NCBI GenBank assembly: GCA_015665315.1
Contig: JADFAK010000087.1
Coordinates: 1-63,883 of the forward strand
Origin: Flavobacteriales bacterium
Lineage (GTDB): Bacteria > Bacteroidota > Bacteroidia > Flavobacteriales_D > Sanyastnellaceae
Reading direction: 5' to 3'
Length of the DNA: 63,883 nucleotides
Position numbers and translations under genes: made by a program. The notes under the pieces were generated by a model. It worked only from the letters and a program-made list of their open reading frames with translations. It searched no databases and had not been told where the DNA came from. Of the stretch, positions 9,093 through 17,900 are shown piece by piece. The stretch's first letter is position 1. Each line of letters begins with the position of its first letter.

Positions 9093-10631
9093 ATGCTTGT
9101 AAAGACATATGGCTCGGCCGTTTTAGGGATCGATGCCGCGACCGTTACCATGGAAGTTCACCTCGGTAAAGGGATCGCCTACCTTATGGTGGGGCTACCG
9201 GATAGTGCTGTAAAAGAGAGTCAGCAAAGAATCAAGTCCAGTTTCGACACGCTCAATTTAAAGTGGCCGCGTTACGCGATTACGATCAACATGGCTCCTG
9301 CCGACACCAGAAAGGAGGGCAGTGCGTACGACTTGCCATTGGCCGTGGGATTACTCGCTGCATCGGATCAATTGCGTGCCGACGAGCTGGATCAGTACGT
9401 CATCATGGGGGAGTTGTCGCTCGACGGCGAGCTCCGACCGATCAAGGGAATCTTACCAATTGCCATTCGTGCCAAGGAGGAGGGATTTCGGGGGATCATA
9501 TTGCCCAAAGTATGTGCTCCAGAAGCGGCTATTGTCGACGGTTTGGAAGTATATGGAGCGGATAACCTGCAACAAGTATTGGATCACTTGAACCACGAAA
9601 GCGCTATCGAGCGGGAGGTCGTAAATATTAAAGAAGAGTTCCAAAAACAACTGAACGACAACACGGTCGACTTCAGAGATGTGAAAGGTCAGGAGAATAT
9701 CAAGCGCGCGTTTGAGATCGCAGCTGCCGGGGGGCACAATGTCATATTGATCGGTCCGCCCGGAGCAGGAAAAACCATGCTGGCTAAGCGCCTGAGTACC
9801 ATTTTGCCGCCTTTGTCTTTGGACGAAGCACTGGAAACCACGAAGATTCACTCTGTAGCGGGAAAAATGCGCAAAGACCACGCTATTATCTCGGCCAGGC
9901 CGTTTAGGTCGCCGCACCATACCATTTCTGATGTCGCACTTGTCGGCGGCGGGGGGTATCCGCAGCCTGGAGAGATAAGTTTGGCCCACAATGGGGTGTT
10001 GTTTTTGGATGAATTGCCCGAGTTCAAGCGGACTGTTTTAGAAGTCATGCGCCAGCCCTTGGAGGACCGCGTAGTGAGTATTTCCCGCGCTCGATTTTCG
10101 GTCGACTATCCGGCCAGTTTCATGTTGGTAGCGAGTATGAACCCCTGCCCTTGTGGGTATTACAACCACCCTGAGAAGGATTGCGTATGTGCGCCAGGCG
10201 TGGTGCAGAAATACTTGAATAAGATTAGTGGTCCGCTCCTTGACCGCATAGACATCCACGTGGAAGTCACCCCAGTGAGCTACGACCAACTCACCGAAAA
10301 GCGCCAAGGGGAGCCGAGTGAATCTATTCGAGAAAGGGTAATAAAGGCTCGGGCTGTGCAGACAAGTCGCTACGAGGATATGGCTCATATTCATTGCAAC
10401 GCGCAGATGGGCAGTGGGGAGTTGAAGCGGCTGTGTCAGATTGACAAGGAGGGGAATGAGCTGCTCAAGACGGCGATGGAGCGATTGAACTTGAGTGCCA
10501 GGGCTTATGATCGGATTCTGAAGGTGGCGAGGACTATTGCTGATATGGAGGGCCGGGAGGAGATAGAATCGGGGGATTTGGCGGAAGCTATTCAGTATCG
10601 GTCGCTTGATAGGGAGAACTGGGCCGGTTAA
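9093..10631 (+). CDS. comM: ComM/YifB-type AAA+ ATPase (Mg-chelatase-like)
   Basis: 512 residues. An N-terminal ChlI/Lon-like domain (about 1-170, with DLPLAVGLLAAS and MGELSLDGELRPIKG) is followed by an AAA+ module with Walker A GPPGAGKTMLAKRL (about 222-235), the SPHHTISDVALVGGG loop, Walker B GVLFLDELPEF, and a C-terminal Mg_chelatase_C helical domain. A Cys cluster (NPCPCGYYNHPEKDCVC) is typical of the family and probably binds metal. In naturally competent bacteria ComM is a hexameric branch-migration helicase that aids integration of taken-up DNA; in this organism the role is inferred. It follows gmhA by 12 bases. Confidence 0.94.
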   Translation: MLVKTYGSAVLGIDAATVTMEVHLGKGIAYLMVGLPDSAVKESQQRIKSSFDTLNLKWPRYAITINMAPADTRKEGSAYDLPLAVGLLAASDQLRADELDQYVIMGELSLDGELRPIKGILPIAIRAKEEGFRGIILPKVCAPEAAIVDGLEVYGADNLQQVLDHLNHESAIEREVVNIKEEFQKQLNDNTVDFRDVKGQENIKRAFEIAAAGGHNVILIGPPGAGKTMLAKRLSTILPPLSLDEALETTKIHSVAGKMRKDHAIISARPFRSPHHTISDVALVGGGGYPQPGEISLAHNGVLFLDELPEFKRTVLEVMRQPLEDRVVSISRARFSVDYPASFMLVASMNPCPCGYYNHPEKDCVCAPGVVQKYLNKISGPLLDRIDIHVEVTPVSYDQLTEKRQGEPSESIRERVIKARAVQTSRYEDMAHIHCNAQMGSGELKRLCQIDKEGNELLKTAMERLNLSARAYDRILKVARTIADMEGREEIESGDLAEAIQYRSLDRENWAG

Positions 10632-10654
10632 GGGTGTGAGAGGAATTTGATTGA

Positions 10655-10741
10655 GAAATAGAAATAGAGCTTAGGAAATAGAAATAGACTGGAGGTGGAT
10701 TTTCGTATTTCTATTTATCTATTTCTAAAGTGTATTTCTCT
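10655..10741 (+). repeat. AAATAG-family hairpin element, empty copy
   Basis: Left arm: two GAAATAGAAATAGA units joined by GCTTAG. Right arm: TATTTCTATTTATCTATTTC then TAAAGTGTATTTCT. AAATAGAAATA (10676-10686) pairs perfectly with TATTTCTATTT (10706-10716) over a 19-base loop. The 29-base left arm (10659-10687) recurs exactly at 10754-10782, and the 34-base right arm (10706-10739) recurs exactly at 11243-11276, so both arms are reused around the next gene. Confidence 0.75.
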
Positions 10742-10753
10742 GGATAAGATAAG

Positions 10754-10808
10754 TAGAAATAGAGCTTAGGAAATAGAAATAGGATGGGGGTGTTTTTCCT
10801 ATTTCTAT
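10754..10808 (+). repeat. AAATAG-family element, left flank of the four-helix gene
   Basis: An exact 29-base copy of the left arm at 10659-10687, followed by a G/T-rich loop and CCTATTTCTAT. ATAGAAATAGG (10773-10783) pairs perfectly with CCTATTTCTAT (10798-10808), giving an 11-bp hairpin that ends 22 bases before the four-helix-bundle start codon. Confidence 0.75.
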
Positions 10809-10830
10809 CAATCGTTGAAAACAACCTTGG

Positions 10831-11205
10831 ATGTTTGTATTTGAAAAATTGACAGTATACCAAAAGTCGGTAGAACTATACACCTGTATCAGCAAGCTAG
10901 GCTTAGGTTCTGGCTATCAGGAGAAAATTATCGCCGGGCAATTGATGAGATGTGCTTTGTCTGTTCCTCTGAACATCGCTGAAGGCTCTGGCAAGCAAAC
11001 GTTGAAAGACCGAAAGAACTTCCTATTGATAAGTAGAGGAAGTCTGTATGAAACGGTATCACTGCTCAATATATTAAAGGCCAACGAAACAATAGACTTT
11101 CAAACTCACACAGAGCTTTATATGATTGCTGAGGAGGTGTCTAAAATGCTCAGAGCGATGATCAAGAAGCATACCGATGAGATTTCTTTATCCGCGAAGA
11201 AATAA
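10831..11205 (+). CDS. S23/IVS-type four-helix-bundle protein
   Basis: 124 residues of the four-helix-bundle family first seen in 23S rRNA intervening sequences (S23; TIGR02436-like, related in fold to the Avd accessory protein of diversity-generating retroelements). Recognised from FEKLTVYQKSVELYTCI near the N-terminus, the IAGQLMRCALSVPLNIAEGSG core, KDRKNFLLISRGSLYET and a last long helix ending in a Lys-rich tail. It has no catalytic motif; homologues form basic pentamers thought to bind nucleic acid. There is no rRNA and no reverse transcriptase nearby. Instead the gene is enclosed by arms of an interspersed hairpin repeat (10754-10808 and 11228-11276), which suggests it belongs to that element rather than to the host operons. 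It stands alone and codes on the same strand as comM. Confidence 0.85.
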   Translation: MFVFEKLTVYQKSVELYTCISKLGLGSGYQEKIIAGQLMRCALSVPLNIAEGSGKQTLKDRKNFLLISRGSLYETVSLLNILKANETIDFQTHTELYMIAEEVSKMLRAMIKKHTDEISLSAKK

Positions 11206-11227
11206 ATTGAGGAATAATAATATGCTC

Positions 11228-11276
11228 AGGTGTGTTTTTTCTTATTTCTATTTATCTATTTCTAAAGTGTATTTCT
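11228..11276 (+). repeat. AAATAG-family element, right flank of the four-helix gene
   Basis: AGGTGTGTTTTTTCTTATTTC leads into a 34-base exact copy (11243-11276) of the right arm at 10706-10739. The G/T-rich lead-in plus TATTTCTAT also resembles the sequence just left of the gene (10788-10808), so the coding region is bracketed by short imperfect direct repeats as well as by the two arms. Confidence 0.75.
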
Positions 11277-11931
11277 GAGGGTAAGCTGTATTCCACGTCT
11301 ATCAGCATATCTAAGATGCTAAGAGTAATGATCCAAAATATAGAAATACGCTTAAACAAAGGAGAAAAATGAAGCCCAAACCCCATTACCAAAAACCATT
11401 TCCAAAATCCTTGAACCCCGGCTCGTGCGCGTTTGAAGCGCCTTCAAAGGTTACCAGTACTAAAACTCTCCTTCTAATTCCTCAATTCCTCTAAGTGTTC
11501 GAAAAAAGCATATTTTCATGGTATAAACGGAGACTTCAGAATCAATCATTCTGAAGAGCATACTTTGTAAGTTAAACAGTTGTGGAGAGCTAGGTAGTGG
11601 AAGGGTGAGTCGTTGCATTGAAGATCCAAACGCGTTGCAAACGCGCATGAGTGGGGGCTTGTTTGAAGATTTATTTTGGGGATAAAACTGAATACATTTT
11701 AGCTACTTAAGATCACTTCCAATTACTATTTCACCTCCATTAGGTATTTTGTGACCTTTTCAAGAGTTCGTGGGTAAACAGACAAATTTCCTTGCTCAAT
11801 ACCTCGATATGTATTTAGTAACATTTTTAATTTTCAGAAGGGGGGCGATTCCCGATTCACCATTTCGCTTCTCGATTCGTGTAAAAAACGAAGGATGGAA
11901 GTTTCTCAATTCTCCCTAACTTTAGCATTCT
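11277..11931. other. Intergenic region before the hybrid regulator
   Basis: About 650 bases without a credible gene. The only clear structure is a perfect 15-base palindrome, CGCGTT-GCA-AACGCG, at 11631-11645, about 290 bases before the regulator start. A TAACTTTA close to a -7 box lies about 10 bases before the regulator's ATG. Confidence 0.5.
11631..11645. promoter_or_regulatory. Perfect palindrome, possible operator
   Basis: CGCGTT and AACGCG are complementary around GCA. It contains TTGCAA, the core also found in the paired boxes at 14892-14919 downstream of the same regulator gene. The function is inferred only from symmetry and place. Confidence 0.25.
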
Positions 11932-14862
11932 ATGTTTGATTCTCTCCGATCTTTCACATGCTGCTGCTACTTTCCTGCTGCAGTCCGCGGTGTTTTGCTG
12001 CTGGCTGTACTGCGTTGTACTTTGTGTTTGTCGGCTCAGCAAACCAATCGAGAAAAAATTGATAGTCTCTTGTACGATGTTAATGTGCATCATCATGATT
12101 CACTTAAGATGCGGGGCTTGGTGCAGTTGACTGCGCGTTATTGGTACAATGATCTTGACAGTGTACAGTACTATGGTAATTGGGCCATCGGTTTCGTTGA
12201 TTCTGTGGACTCTTGGAATGAATCCCAAATGGCGCACTGGCATGGAACGACTTATTCCAATCTTGGAGCCGGGTTTTCTATTCATGGAAATCCAGATTCG
12301 GCGCTCGCCTTGTACGACCGAGCCGAAGAAATTTTCCTCATTCACAACGACCAGAAAGGTCTCGCTTCTGTTTACGGCAATCGATCTTTCGATTACTTTG
12401 ACAAAGGATGGTATGAGATGGCGTATGAGGCAAATGCCAAATGTCTTGAGATCAGTCTGAAAGATGGGAATGACCGAAGTATAGCGTTGTGCTACATCAA
12501 TATGGGCGATGCACATTCGCAATACGATCGCTGGGAATTGGCAACAGAGATGTATTCCAAAGCGTTGGAAATTAGCAAGAAACGCAAGGATTATGCGCAG
12601 ATCTGTCGGACATATCATTCGATGGCTGGGATGCAACGGTATTTCGATCCAGACGCAGGTCTTGCCTCGTTGGACTCAGCTGCATTTTATATTCCGAAAG
12701 CTATAGGCGAACAAGAATCAGTTTGGGCTACTCATTTATATTCTAAGGGGAAGCTATATTCGAAGATAGGTCGATACGACGATGCTTTGGCGCTTATTTC
12801 TGCGGCTATTGACACTGCCAGCACACAAGGTCGTGATGGAATTGTCGAATTGTACGAACAAGCTATTCCTGCATTATTGAATGCGCTCGGACGATACGAT
12901 GAGAGCATTCAACTGAGTGAAAAAATCCTACCTAGAATTGCAGCTAAGAATCGAGGTCACAGTTTGAAGCATTCTATATTATACTACTCGATTGCCTTAG
13001 AAAGATCGGGTAAATACAAGGAGGCCCTTGAACAACGGTTGTTGTATGAAACTTTGGGGGATAGTTTGGCCGATTTGACAAAAATGCGATCCATAGATGA
13101 GACCCAGGCCAAGTTTAAAGTGGCCGAAAAGGAAAAGGAAATCGCAATTCAGCGAAAAGAAAAGCAAGCTCTGGAGGAGCGAAATGACTTGGTGCTTAAA
13201 ACTGGGATAGGAGGTGGTATTGCCTTGATGCTTGTTGCTGGGTCTATAGTCATCAATTTACGAAATCGGAAAAAGAGGGTAGAGCTGGAAAGGGAGAAAA
13301 CCGAGATTCAATTAAAAGTAAAAGAAGAGGAAGCTGTTCGATTGCAAGAAGTAGAACGATTGAAATCGAGGTTTTTTGCCAACATAAGCCATGAATTTCG
13401 AACACCACTTACTTTGATACTTGGTCCAGCCAACGAAATAAGAAAGCATTCACCCAATCAAGATATTTCAAAACAAGTGGATACCATTGAACGCAATGGT
13501 CATCAACTTCTTACTTTAATCGACCAGCTTTTAGAATTGAGTAGGCTTGAAAACCAAGGTCAAGCTATAAAAGAAGTCCCCACCAATATGTCTAAATTCA
13601 TCAGTCGTGTAGCTGATGTTTTCGTTCCGATTGCAGTCTCAAAGGAAATTCAGTTCGACGTAGATGCCTCAGGTTTGCCTGTGGCTCTGATCGATCGAGA
13701 CAAGGTCGAGAAGATCCTTTTCAATCTGTTGTCAAACGCGCACAAGTTTACGCCTAATGGCGGTCGGATTCAGTTTAGAGCCGAAGTCGTGGAAGGCGCG
13801 ATGGTGTTTGACGTTGAAGACAACGGTCCTGGAATACAGCCTAAAAGTGTAGAACGAGTTTTCGATCGGTTTTATCAGACGGAAACTGGGGCCAGTGCCA
13901 AAGGATCGGGTATCGGTCTTGCATTGGCCAAGGAACTGTCTGAGTTATTGGGCGGATCGGTAAGAGCGAAAAGTACGCCTGGCATAAGCACGATTTTCAC
14001 GGTTACGCTCCCATTGAAGGAATCGGAAAAAATTGATGACGCCGCGAGTTCAACCTTGGTCGTCCCAGTTCCGATGTCGGCCGAAATCATGAATAAGTCT
14101 GTTGACCAAGAAGATGAGCGACCGGTCATTTTACTCGTCGAAGACAATGATGAACTACGCGCATATACGAGGGACATTCTCAAATCCGCGTATCAGGTCA
14201 TTGAGGCGGAGAACGGAATTGAAGGCCGGAATCTGGCCGTAGATGCTGTGCCTGATATAATACTAACGGATGTGATGATGCCTGATATGGATGGTAATGA
14301 GATGTGCAGACTTCTCAAAGGCGAGCCGACAACGAACCACATCCCGATTATTATGCTCACCGCAAAATCATCTTCGGCGAATAAGATCACAGGTCTTGAA
14401 GTGGGGGCCGATGACTATTTGCTCAAACCTTTTAATTCACGCGAACTACAACTTAAAATTCAAAACCTCCTCCATCTCACCCAACGCAATCGAGAGCTTT
14501 ATCGAGACCAAATTCCGGGTGATAATTCCTCCCTAAAACAAACATCGCCCATTGATTCTTTCTTGATTCAAGTCAATGAATTGATCAAAGAGCACCTGTC
14601 TGACCCCGATTTTTCAGTCGAAAAGTTGGCGGAACTAGTTCTAATGAGTAGAAGTCAGCTATTCAGAAAACTGAAATCTCTAGTGGATCAAACCCCTGTC
14701 GTGTACATCCGTCGGGCGCGTCTTCACGAAGCCAAAATTTTACTTGGTCAGAATGAATTGAATGTGTCGGAAGTATGCTATGCTGTGGGCTTTTCTTCGC
14801 CTGCTTATTTTTCAAAAGCTTTCAAAGAAGAGTTCGGCGAGTCGCCTAGTAACATCCTGTAA
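11932..14862 (+). CDS. Hybrid two-component system: TPR sensor kinase, receiver and AraC output
   Basis: 976 residues that join a whole phosphorelay in one chain. An N-terminal signal-type hydrophobic stretch ends at about LSAQQTNREK. Tetratricopeptide repeats (about 40-390) face the periplasm. One membrane segment (GIGGGIALMLVAGSIVINL, about 424-442) and a coiled coil follow. The HisKA domain has FFANISHEFRTPLTLILGP with phospho-acceptor H487. The HATPase domain has NLLSNAHKFTPNGG, VEDNGPGIQ and GSGIGLALAKELSE. The receiver has its acceptor D780 in LTDVMMPDMDG and ends in GADDYLLKPF. The C-terminus is an AraC-type helix-turn-helix (FSVEKLAELVLMSRSQLFRKLK ... VCYAVGFSSPAYFSKAFKEEF, quoted in parts). 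Phosphorylation would drive DNA binding. The LamG giant gene begins 123 bases downstream on the same strand and is the obvious target. Unlike polysaccharide-utilisation HTCS proteins it has no two-component propeller domain, and no susCD pair is near. Confidence 0.92.
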   Translation: MFDSLRSFTCCCYFPAAVRGVLLLAVLRCTLCLSAQQTNREKIDSLLYDVNVHHHDSLKMRGLVQLTARYWYNDLDSVQYYGNWAIGFVDSVDSWNESQMAHWHGTTYSNLGAGFSIHGNPDSALALYDRAEEIFLIHNDQKGLASVYGNRSFDYFDKGWYEMAYEANAKCLEISLKDGNDRSIALCYINMGDAHSQYDRWELATEMYSKALEISKKRKDYAQICRTYHSMAGMQRYFDPDAGLASLDSAAFYIPKAIGEQESVWATHLYSKGKLYSKIGRYDDALALISAAIDTASTQGRDGIVELYEQAIPALLNALGRYDESIQLSEKILPRIAAKNRGHSLKHSILYYSIALERSGKYKEALEQRLLYETLGDSLADLTKMRSIDETQAKFKVAEKEKEIAIQRKEKQALEERNDLVLKTGIGGGIALMLVAGSIVINLRNRKKRVELEREKTEIQLKVKEEEAVRLQEVERLKSRFFANISHEFRTPLTLILGPANEIRKHSPNQDISKQVDTIERNGHQLLTLIDQLLELSRLENQGQAIKEVPTNMSKFISRVADVFVPIAVSKEIQFDVDASGLPVALIDRDKVEKILFNLLSNAHKFTPNGGRIQFRAEVVEGAMVFDVEDNGPGIQPKSVERVFDRFYQTETGASAKGSGIGLALAKELSELLGGSVRAKSTPGISTIFTVTLPLKESEKIDDAASSTLVVPVPMSAEIMNKSVDQEDERPVILLVEDNDELRAYTRDILKSAYQVIEAENGIEGRNLAVDAVPDIILTDVMMPDMDGNEMCRLLKGEPTTNHIPIIMLTAKSSSANKITGLEVGADDYLLKPFNSRELQLKIQNLLHLTQRNRELYRDQIPGDNSSLKQTSPIDSFLIQVNELIKEHLSDPDFSVEKLAELVLMSRSQLFRKLKSLVDQTPVVYIRRARLHEAKILLGQNELNVSEVCYAVGFSSPAYFSKAFKEEFGESPSNIL

Positions 14863-14891
14863 GTAGTAGTTAATCAGTGGATTGTGACTGC

Positions 14892-14919
14892 TTGCAACAA
14901 ATGAGCAAGTCGTTGCAAC
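14892..14919 (+). promoter_or_regulatory. Paired TTGCAAC boxes, candidate AraC-type binding site
   Basis: TTGCAAC occurs at 14892-14898 and 14913-14919, a 21-base step (two helical turns). The second box extends to the 8-base palindrome GTTGCAAC (14912-14919). The pair lies between the hybrid AraC-type regulator and the LamG gene start (14986), the layout expected for direct-repeat AraC-family sites. Inferred from position and spacing. Confidence 0.35.
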
Positions 14920-14985
14920 ATCCGTTATCGGCTTTGGTGAGAGGTGTTGCCATGTTTGTACTGTCAACTAAAAACCCCTTTAGCC

Positions 14986-17900
14986 ATGAAACAACTATCA
15001 ACCTTCGTAAGAGCTTTACTTCTCATCTGCATGGTCTTTGGACTTGTCCTTTCTGGACGGGCTCAGAATAATGCGCTTCGCTTTGACGGCAGCGACGACA
15101 AGATCACTTTTACAAGTGATGTTCTACTTTCGCCTATCTCTTCTGCCTGGACCATTTGTGCTTGGATAAATGTCGATGAAGATGGTGTACTCATTTCCAA
15201 CATCAATGGCTCCAACCAAAACTCACACGGTATGGCCGTGAGAATCGAGGGAAACAAAGTCGTGGCGCGAGTTCAAACCAACGAGCCATTTATATCAGGC
15301 TATATCTCAAATTACATCGAGGCAACAAGCACTTCCAATTTCCCCAATGGTTGGCATCATTTGGCTGTAAGCTACACTGGGACAGGGGATGCTGCAGGTT
15401 TTAAGATTTACGTTGATGGATCGTCGGTAAACGATAACGATTCTAACTTCGGGAATTTGACTTCAGGATCCGGTGGTCCGACGAAAATTGGAGCCGGCGC
15501 GGCATATGCAAATTTTGACGGACGAATTGATGACTTGCGCTATTACACATTTGCTCTAACGGCGCAACAAATTGCGGATAATCAATTTGACTGTTTTGCC
15601 ACTTCCCCAGCACCCTATCGATGGTATGAATTCAATCAAGGAGTTGCTGCAGGAGATAACTCAGGTATCACAAGCCTTGATGCAAGTGCTGGTCCAGATG
15701 GCACTTTGGTAGGGTTTAGCATGAACGGAACCAATTCGAATTTTGTAAATGGGTACAGCACATTTGGGGCTTCGTGTTGCGAATGTACCGACCCTGCCGC
15801 ATGTAGCTATAATGCATCGGCATTATGTACGGATAATTCGCTTTGTATTTATCCTCGTTGTTCAAACGTTACAGCTTGTAATTATCAGGGTGGATTCACT
15901 TGTGTAGACAATTCGACTTGTGTTTTCCCCGGTTGTATAAATTCGTCGGCTTGCAATTACGATTCTACAGCCGGATGTGGCGACGGGAGTTGCGTTTATC
16001 CAGGCTGTACAAATTCAACGGCGTGCAACTACAATTCCTCCGCGGCATGCGATGATGGTTCGTGTATTTTGCCCGATGGCTGTACAGATTCGCTCGCCGA
16101 CAACTATAACTCAAATGCTCAGTGCGACGATGGCAGTTGCACGTACGAAGCATACTCGCTTCATTTTGATGGCAGCAACGATAAAATACTCCTCGCTAAT
16201 CCAACAGGGTGGGACCTCAGTATACAACCGTTTACAATTGAATCTTGGATTAAGCCCGATGCGAGTGGCATTATTTTCTCCAGCCGTCCAAACGGAGCGG
16301 ACTATACCGGAATAGTCTTCAGAATCAATGGGGACCAACAACTACAGATGACTCTGGCAAATAGTAGCAGCAATACAACCTCTATTGTCTGTCAGTCGGT
16401 TGACACAATCACTTTTGACACTTGGGTTCATGTAGCTCTTGTATATGACGGATCTGGGGATGCCAACGGTGTCCAGTTTTTTATTGACGGTGTTGACGCT
16501 GGACTTGTCGTCGAAGAAAATGGGCTTGTTGGCGCGGCAGTGTCTACGACAGCACCAATTATTGGAGCCAGGCCTTCAAGTGTGTCGAATGAGTTTTCTG
16601 GGTTCATGGATGAGCTCCGAATTTGGACTCGAAATCTCTGCGCTGATGAGATTGCGAATAATTTGGGATGCAGTTTGGATGGACTCGATTCTGACTTGTA
16701 CGCCTTATACATTTTCGAACAAGGTTCAGCGGGTGGGGATAATACCTTGGAAACAACTCTATTGGACCAAGGTCCTTTGGGTTTAGATGGCACATTGTTA
16801 AACTTTGAGCTTACTGGCTCGACATCCAATTGGGTAGCGCATGAAGCCGTAAAAGATGGTTCGTGCGGTGGTCACGGTCTAGGATGTACAGATTCATCAG
16901 CATGCAATTACGATTCTACAGCAATATGCGATGATGGGTTTTGTATGATACCAGATGGTTGTACTGATTCAACTGCTTGTAACTATGACTCAACTGCTCA
17001 ATGTGATGACGGAAGCTGCACATTTCCGGGTTGTACGAATAGCCTAGCCTGCAACTACGATTCTATTGTGGGGTGCGATGACGGCTCATGTGTTGTGCCA
17101 GACGGATGTACAGATTCAACGGCGTGCAACTACGATTCCACTGCACTGTGTGACGACGGAAGCTGTTTACTGCCTGATGGATGTACCGATAGTTCGGCAG
17201 TAAACTGGATTTCTACGGCCGTCTGCGATGACGGTTCTTGTCTCTATTCTGGAACCTCACTACATTTTGATGGAGCCAACGATCGCGTCTTTTTGACCGA
17301 TGCATTATCGTGGGACTTGACAATACAGCCTTTCACGTTTGAGGCTTGGATTTACCATGAAAACGGCGGCGCTGGGACATTGTATTCCAATAGAGATGTC
17401 AACGGAACTACTACAGGCCAAACCTGGCGCATAAATGGAAGTCAGGAATTACAATTGACCATTGCAAATAGTACAGTTGGTTCAGCCGATATTGCTGTTT
17501 CTTCAATTGCTACTGTCAGTGTTGGAGAATGGCAGCATGTGGCCTGCACATACGACGGCTCAGGATCTGCCGCGGGAGTAAGATTTTATATCAATGGAAT
17601 CGATGCGGGAGCTTCTATTGGAGACGACGGACTTGTTGGTCCTTCTATTTCGAGCACTGCAGCGGCCATTGGTGTGCGTCCAGGCTCCACGGTCAATGAG
17701 TTTGAAGGTTGGATAGATGAGATGCGCATTTGGGACATAGAGAAATGCGACGCTCAAATTTTCCAGAACATGGGTTGTGACTTCGTGGGAATGGAAAATC
17801 AAGTTTATAGCTTATACCGTTTTAACCAAGGCGTTGGAGCTGGCGATAATCCGACAGTCAACACGCTACAAGATGACGGGTTTAGTGCAAACTCAGGCAC

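Noticed and set aside
10831..11205. Diversity-generating retroelement built on the Avd-like protein
   Set aside because: No reverse transcriptase and no template or variable repeat pair is visible in the window; only the fold relation remains.
11460..11648. 62-residue minus-strand frame before the hybrid regulator
   Set aside because: No family, no signal peptide, and it runs through the palindrome and simple sequence.
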